In this document: one piece after another, positions 59,259-64,000 of the stretch
Layout of the letters: every line of letters starts with the position of its first letter
How positions within the stretch are numbered: position 1 is the stretch's first letter
Origin: Nymphalis io
Lineage: Eukaryota; Arthropoda; Insecta; Lepidoptera; Nymphalidae
Reading direction: 5' to 3'
Length of the DNA stretch: 64,000 bases
Assembly: GCF_905147045.1 (NCBI RefSeq)
Contig: NC_065894.1
Location: forward strand, 6,051,501-6,115,500
Notes under the pieces: model-generated
Told to the model about the DNA's origin: nothing
Seen by the model: the letters and a program-made list of their open reading frames with translations, nothing else
The model's database searches: none
Program-made: the position numbers and the translations under genes

Positions 59259-60586
59259 TGCTTATACACAACATCAAATCTTTAATTACGCGGATTTATA
59301 AGTCTGGAAATAAAAACGATATAAAAAACTATCGCGGTATTTCTAAATTGTCAGTTATTCCAAAACTTTTTGAAAAGATTGTCTATGATACGATATTTCC
59401 ATTATTAAGGCCTCTACTTACCTGTAACCAACATGGTTTTATTAATAAGCGATCCACTGAGTCCAATCTGTGTGAGTTCTTGCATACAGTATTAAGTGCT
59501 ATGGAAGTTGGTTTCCAGGTAGATGTCGTATACACTGATTACTCGAAAGCATTTGATAAGATATCGCACAATTTGTTATTACAAAAACTTAACAACATCG
59601 GTATACATGGTGACCTTCTACGTTGGCTTACATCTTATCTCCGCGAAAGATCTCAAGCCGTTGCTATTAAAGGATATACGTCTAGTTTTATTCCTGTAAC
59701 ATCGGGTGTACCACAAGGTTCTCACCTTGGCCCTTTACTTTTTAATATTTTTATTAATGACGTAACTAATTGTTTCAAAAATTCTCAAGTTTTATTATAC
59801 GCTGATGACACTAAAATTTTTAAGATAATAAAAAATAATCAAGACTGTTTTCATTTACAAGAGGATTTAAATAAATTAGGACAATATTGCATTGCTAATA
59901 ATTTGCAGCTTAATGTTGACAATTGCTGTGTAATTACATTTTCGAGAAAAAAAGAACAAATAATTTTTGACTATTCCATATTTAATACTAAATTAAAAAG
60001 GGTAACCGAGGTGAGAGACCTTGGGGTACAACTAGACAACAAACTTATATTCGATAAGCATATTGAGGAAATAGTGATGAAGTCGTATAAAATGCTTGGA
60101 TTTATCTTTCGGCAAGGGGCAGACTTTAAAAATATTCATACCTTTGTAATTTTGTACAATGCTTTCGTTAGATCACATTTAGAGTATGCGTCAACTGTTT
60201 GGAATCCACAATATGCAAAATATGTCAACTTAATTGAAAATATACAAAACAAATTTATCAGGAGGTTGCGATACAAATTTACTTTTCCTGACTCTGCTTT
60301 TATGCCACTTGAAGAACGTAGAGAACAAAGAGACCAAATGTTTCTTTACAAAATATTAAATAATTTAATTGATTCTCCATATCTGCTCAGTGAGATTTTA
60401 TTTAAGTGTCCTCGTTTTAACGCTCACTCTCAGGATACTTTTTCAATACCCATTTATAAAACTAATTATTTCAAAAATTCTTTTATTCTAAGATCTTGTA
60501 ATAGTCATAATAGAAAATACAACCACATTGATCTGTTTAAAAATAGTTTAAGTAAATTTTATAATCTTGTGAAAAATACTTATTAG
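59258..60586 (+). CDS. LINE reverse transcriptase, 5'-truncated but uninterrupted (442 codons)
   Basis: The frame contains the fingers box NYRGIS (24-29, where the family usually has NYRPIS), the palm motif DYSKAFD (94-100, catalytic Asp), SGVPQGS (149-155) and the catalytic YADD (181-184), all intact. The rest is the typical thumb and C-terminal region (HLEYASTVWNP, residues about 309-319). It belongs to the jockey/CR1-like LINE group by these boxes. The apparent first codon is GTG lying in the TSD, so there is no genuine start. The protein is the C-terminal part of a longer ORF2 whose endonuclease was lost on insertion. With no frameshift or stop over 442 codons, the copy is young. It is unlikely to be expressed on its own. 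Confidence 0.88.
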   Translation: MLIHNIKSLITRIYKSGNKNDIKNYRGISKLSVIPKLFEKIVYDTIFPLLRPLLTCNQHGFINKRSTESNLCEFLHTVLSAMEVGFQVDVVYTDYSKAFDKISHNLLLQKLNNIGIHGDLLRWLTSYLRERSQAVAIKGYTSSFIPVTSGVPQGSHLGPLLFNIFINDVTNCFKNSQVLLYADDTKIFKIIKNNQDCFHLQEDLNKLGQYCIANNLQLNVDNCCVITFSRKKEQIIFDYSIFNTKLKRVTEVRDLGVQLDNKLIFDKHIEEIVMKSYKMLGFIFRQGADFKNIHTFVILYNAFVRSHLEYASTVWNPQYAKYVNLIENIQNKFIRRLRYKFTFPDSAFMPLEERREQRDQMFLYKILNNLIDSPYLLSEILFKCPRFNAHSQDTFSIPIYKTNYFKNSFILRSCNSHNRKYNHIDLFKNSLSKFYNLVKNTY

Positions 60587-60786
60587 TAATTAACCATAAC
60601 CATATTTACGTTAAAATTTTACTTTGTCATAAATAGTTATATTTTATGTAACATCAAAATTAGTCCACTTCCCTGTTAAAACAGTAGTGGAAACTTAACT
60701 GGCATAAGTGTTAAAATATGATTATTATATTAAGTTGTAATATACGATATGCTGTATGTTTCCCTAATAAATAAATAAATAAATAA
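59259..60786 (+). mobile_element. 5'-truncated LINE with (TAAA)n tail and probable 8-bp TSD
   Basis: The 3' end is a TAAA tandem tail (about 60768-60786). ATATTTTG occurs at 59251-59258 and again at 60787-60794, a probable short TSD. The element carries only the reverse transcriptase and C-terminal part of its second ORF plus a short 3' untranslated region. The tail differs from the poly(A) LINE at 29642, and the proteins are clearly different families. Confidence 0.85.
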
Positions 60787-60837
60787 ATATTTTGGATTAC
60801 TCATAAAGTATTTACTTCATTGTCAAAAAAAAAGTGA

Positions 60838-61066
60838 AGTAACAGTCTGTAAAAATAACACTGCTGGGCTAAGGACTCCACTCCATTTGAGGAGATGACC
60901 TGGAGCTTATACCACCACGCTGCTACAAGAGGGGTTGGTGGATACACATATTTCATTGAAATTAGACACATGCAGGATTTTCTCACGATGTTCACCGCTT
61001 CACCGCCGAGCACGAGAGGAATTATTATAAACACAAATTAAGCACATAAAATTTAAGCGCTTGCTC
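60838..61066 (-). mobile_element. Diverged SINE family A copy without head, minus strand
   Basis: Plus-strand text: CACTGCTGGGCTAAGGAC, TTTGAGGAGATGACCTGG, CTTATACCACCACGCTGC, ATTAGACACATGCAGG, ACACAAATTAAGCACAT. The tRNA-like head is missing beyond about 61066. It lies about 50 bp downstream of the LINE tail. Confidence 0.78.
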
Positions 61067-61499
61067 AGTTCTTTTATTTGTTTGTTGTGAAATCTTTATA
61101 AAAGCTTTATATAAAAACTGTACGAAGAAAAAAAATCGAAATAAGCAATTAAAATATAGTAATCGTTGTAATGATATACAATATACGTTGCATAAAAAGC
61201 TTTTATGCAAACCAAATCGAATCAAAATGTATTATTCAAGTATACTTTTAACAAGTTCGTTTGAACCGTCAGACGCAACCATGATTCCAATGTAAGCCTA
61301 TTGAGAAAGGCCGGCTAGCGTCTCATTAGTTACCACCTGTACATTGGCATTGATATAAGAAATCAAAAAAAAATCAATGAATGTATAACATTTTAATTAA
61401 CTAATATTTATACGTCAATAATGTTTATTAGAATATATTTAAAATTCACAATAAATCTCAAAAATTACATACAATTGAAAAACTATTATATAATATTAC
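61067..61499. other. AT-rich non-coding DNA
   Basis: Nothing recognised apart from a 7-8 bp palindrome near 61190-61206 (CATAAAAAGCTTTTATG). Confidence 0.5.
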
Positions 61500-61737
61500 T
61501 TGGTCTTACGTAAGCCTGTCATGGTAGGTACCAAACATTCATCAGATTTCGCCAAACAACAATAAGTATTTTTGTGTTCCGGTTTGAAAGGTAAGTGATC
61601 TAGTGTAACTACAGGCACGAGGGATATAACATCTTAGTTCCCGAGGTTGATGGCGCATTGGCGATATAAGGAACAGTTAATTTTTACATCGCCAGTGTCC
61701 ATTTGCTCGTCAACCTTCCCATATTATAAAAAAAAAC
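61500..61737 (+). mobile_element. Dispersed element B, copy with hairpin deleted
   Basis: Blocks: TTCCGGTTTGAAAGGTAAG, GGGATATAACATCTTAGTTC, GCGCATTGGCGATATAAGG, and a 3' end CCCATATTATAAAAAAAAA. The stretch with the loop motif is absent (CCAGTG joins directly to TCCATTTGCTCG), as in the copy at 51294. Confidence 0.78.
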
Positions 61738-62162
61738 TAACATGATACTTTATGTATAAAGATTTTTAAATTGAAAGCATCGTTGTTCTTGCTACCATTA
61801 CATAAATACGAAGCCATGCCCGAAAATCCGAGTAATCTCATTAATCATCTTTGAAATTCAATACATTGACACGCGGGCGGCCATTACGGAATTCCGTGGA
61901 TTTTATGATGTTTCAATTTCTATAGACATGGGCGGGAATTATTGGAATAACAACGCTTAGGCATTCGGATATGCAGACGACCGTCGGTATGCGATTCTAT
62001 TGATTGCTTGTTCAGCTTCGTTTATTCACAGAGAGATTATGGTTTCGGTTATTTGATTTGGATAAACGCCTAATATAACAGTTTCTAAACTGTTTTCGTC
62101 ATTATATAATAAAACACTAAAATATTTCAATTATAAATGTAATTCGATATTATCCATTTTCA
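61738..62162. other. Non-coding DNA
   Basis: No gene or repeat recognised. A slightly balanced block lies at about 61860-62060. Confidence 0.45.
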
Positions 62163-62168
62163 TGATAT

Positions 62169-62434
62169 CAATCAACAGCCAATCGTTGTCCACTGCTGAA
62201 CATAGGCCTCTCCCAAGGTGCGCCAAAGCTCCCTGTCCTCCGCCTTCCGCATCCAGTTGGTGCCCGCCACCTTCTTAAGGTCGTCGGTCCACCTGGCTGG
62301 AGGGCGCCCTACGCTGCGCTTGCCGATTCGCGGTCTCCACTCTAGGACTCGTCTGCTCCAACGGCCATCGGTCCTACGACATACGTGACCAGCCCACTGC
62401 CACTTCAGCCTGCTAATTTTGCAAGCTATGTCGG
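62169..62434 (-). mobile_element. RTE LINE 3' end, second and shorter copy
   Basis: Nearly identical to 3050-3315. The 3' terminus is again ATCAATCAACAGCC on the plus strand. The fragment stops at TATGTCGG, beyond which the first copy continues into the reverse transcriptase. TGATAT at 62163-62168 and 62435-62440 is a short TSD candidate, partly ambiguous with element sequence. It keeps GGAGGGCGCCCTACGC where the first copy has lost a base. It encodes only the C-terminal tail, so it is a dead-on-arrival insertion. Confidence 0.9.
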
Positions 62435-62440
62435 TGATAT

Positions 62441-64000
62441 AAGATTTGTTAATTGAGCATTTAGTTAAACGTCTAACACTACACTTCTACATAATCGTGA
62501 TGTATAGTTTTAAGTTCGATATAAGCTTTGGTATAATGTAAACACAATTTGTAAGATTTTTTATAAAAACTATAAAAGATGTAACAAATATTACAAAAAT
62601 GGAAAGAACACAAAGTATTTTTATATCATTAATTTGTATGAATATCGTATTAATGTTTAAAGAACAAAGTGATTTATAGCAAATTCCGTTAATGAAAATT
62701 GTTTTTTAATTTAGAAAATGTTTGAATGAACGCATACGGGAAAAAAGACATCGGACGTGCGGTAAGATGTATTACCACTAGATAAACTGACTGAATACGG
62801 GCGAAGAGATCGTTTAGCAAGATACAGATTGCTTCTATATTTAAAAATCTCGGAATTAAATCTTAATTACATCCATGCGAACTCAGAATAAGAAGAGCTA
62901 ATAGTTTTGATCAATAAAAAATTACTAAACTAAACTAATATTATTTTACATGGTATATTTTGTTCTTATATGTATTAGAAAATAGCTAGTTTCATTAAAT
63001 TCTAGTTTAATTAAATAATTATTTTTCTCATAAAAGTAAATATTATGGATGAATGAATTCATTCATTTAAATTAATAATCGGGTTTGCAAAATCGGGTAA
63101 CCAGAAAATTAAAATTGATACAAATATACCACTCTTCTTCATTGTGTAACAATTATAATATATAATATCAATCGTTATGTTAATACATACGTATATAGGG
63201 ACACAAAAACACATAAAACGCCTGCATATGTTGGGTAAAATTCTTAAAGATTGAGGACTTAGCAGGGCAGCGTGGTGGAATTCTTCTCCTTAGCAAAATC
63301 CCATCCCCATGAAATCTTCTAAGTGTCTTGAGTTTTTTTGTTCTTAAAAATATAAGGTTACTATAATATAAGTTTAGTTAACTTCCTTACACTCATTGTA
63401 GTTTATATATTATAATTATCTACACAAAATAATATTTAACAAATAATAGGTTCATGATTTTACATAACGATATTGCATTTATATGACAAATAAAACACAT
63501 TATAACATTTATATAAGTCATAAAGACATAGATTGATAGCATTCGAATATGTTTCTCGGCATTTTTCTACCAACCTTATTTCACACTGCTCGCACAAGAC
63601 AGTGTACCTCATCGGATTTCTCATGAGCGTGGCGAAAAATATTATCTAGAACAATAGGCTTAAGCGAATATAATATTTGTAAGAAAAAAATTATTTACCT
63701 TTTATAATATACATGAAATATTCAGACCTTGAACAAATGTGCTTACTAAACTAAATATTATATATATCATTTTCGTTAAGTCTTTTATTTTTTCGTTATA
63801 ATAAAATATCTGTAATATGTCAGCTATTAGGTTCTTTTAACCTAAAATAGACGTATCTTTCACATTAAAACAGGCTCTTTTAATCACTTTTAAATCGTTA
63901 TTTTACAGAATTAAATTAAATGTAAAGTTACCACCAGCTTAAAACGTAGCTTCTACCAAGAAGTACCGGCACCAAACTAACTCTTTACTTTTTTCCTGTA
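62441..64000. other. AT-rich non-coding DNA with a SINE scrap
   Basis: A short match to SINE family A (GGGCAGCGTGGTGGAATTC then TTCTCCTTAGCAAAAT) lies at about 63266-63300. An 18-nt perfect palindrome ATGAATGAATTCATTCAT is at 63049-63066. Nothing else was recognised. Confidence 0.5.

Noticed and set aside
1..64000. CRISPR array, prokaryotic operon or prophage
   Set aside because: No regularly spaced direct repeats, no ribosome-binding-site-linked gene strings, and eukaryotic SINE/LINE content throughout.

Overview
The window looks like non-coding DNA from an insect nuclear genome, most likely a lepidopteran (butterfly or moth). It is strongly AT-rich, and I can find no intact host gene in it. 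No reading frame outside transposons has a recognisable domain, there are no rRNA or free-standing tRNA genes, and there is no operon-like packing. The lepidopteran call rests on the repeats: several tRNA-derived SINE families and short dispersed elements that I recognise as typical of Lepidoptera. That is recognition from memory, not a database result. The sequence reads as one long intron or intergenic interval.

Layout. 1-2.6 kb is plain AT-rich DNA with one perfect hairpin (583-630). 2.6-3.9 kb has a tRNA-derived SINE on the minus strand, then a 5'-truncated RTE-type LINE fragment with a 10-bp target-site duplication (TSD). 5.4-6.6 kb carries two 76-bp direct repeats (about 91% identical, 635 bp apart) upstream of a weak candidate signal-peptide exon. 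6.9-13.6 kb has two copies of a dispersed element (element B) and a young SINE with a perfect 12-bp TSD. 13.6-21.7 kb is almost empty. 21.7-27.9 kb holds old SINEs, MITE-like elements, degraded Helitron-like remnants and a SINE nested in a MITE. 29.6-31.4 kb is a large minus-strand CR1/jockey-group LINE fragment. 33-43.5 kb holds more SINE, MITE and element B copies, a perfect 25-bp hairpin, and a SINE inserted with a twin-priming-type inversion. 43.5-58 kb is mostly unique DNA with perfect inverted repeats, the largest having 65-bp arms (51627-51791). 58-62.5 kb has a young SINE, element B copies, a LINE fragment with an uninterrupted 442-codon reverse transcriptase frame, and a second, very short copy of the RTE 3' end.

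How the parts relate. The LINEs encode reverse transcriptases of the kind that mobilise SINEs. The clearest link is a 3'-terminal stem-loop. The CR1-like LINE at 29.6 kb and most element B copies share a loop around ACTTACCATCAG, closed by stems that differ in sequence yet still pair. This suggests, by inference, that element B is copied by machinery of that LINE group. I found no novel multi-gene system. The observations most worth checking are this shared hairpin, the 65-bp perfect palindrome and the other perfect hairpins, the twin-primed SINE, and the duplicated 76-bp block.
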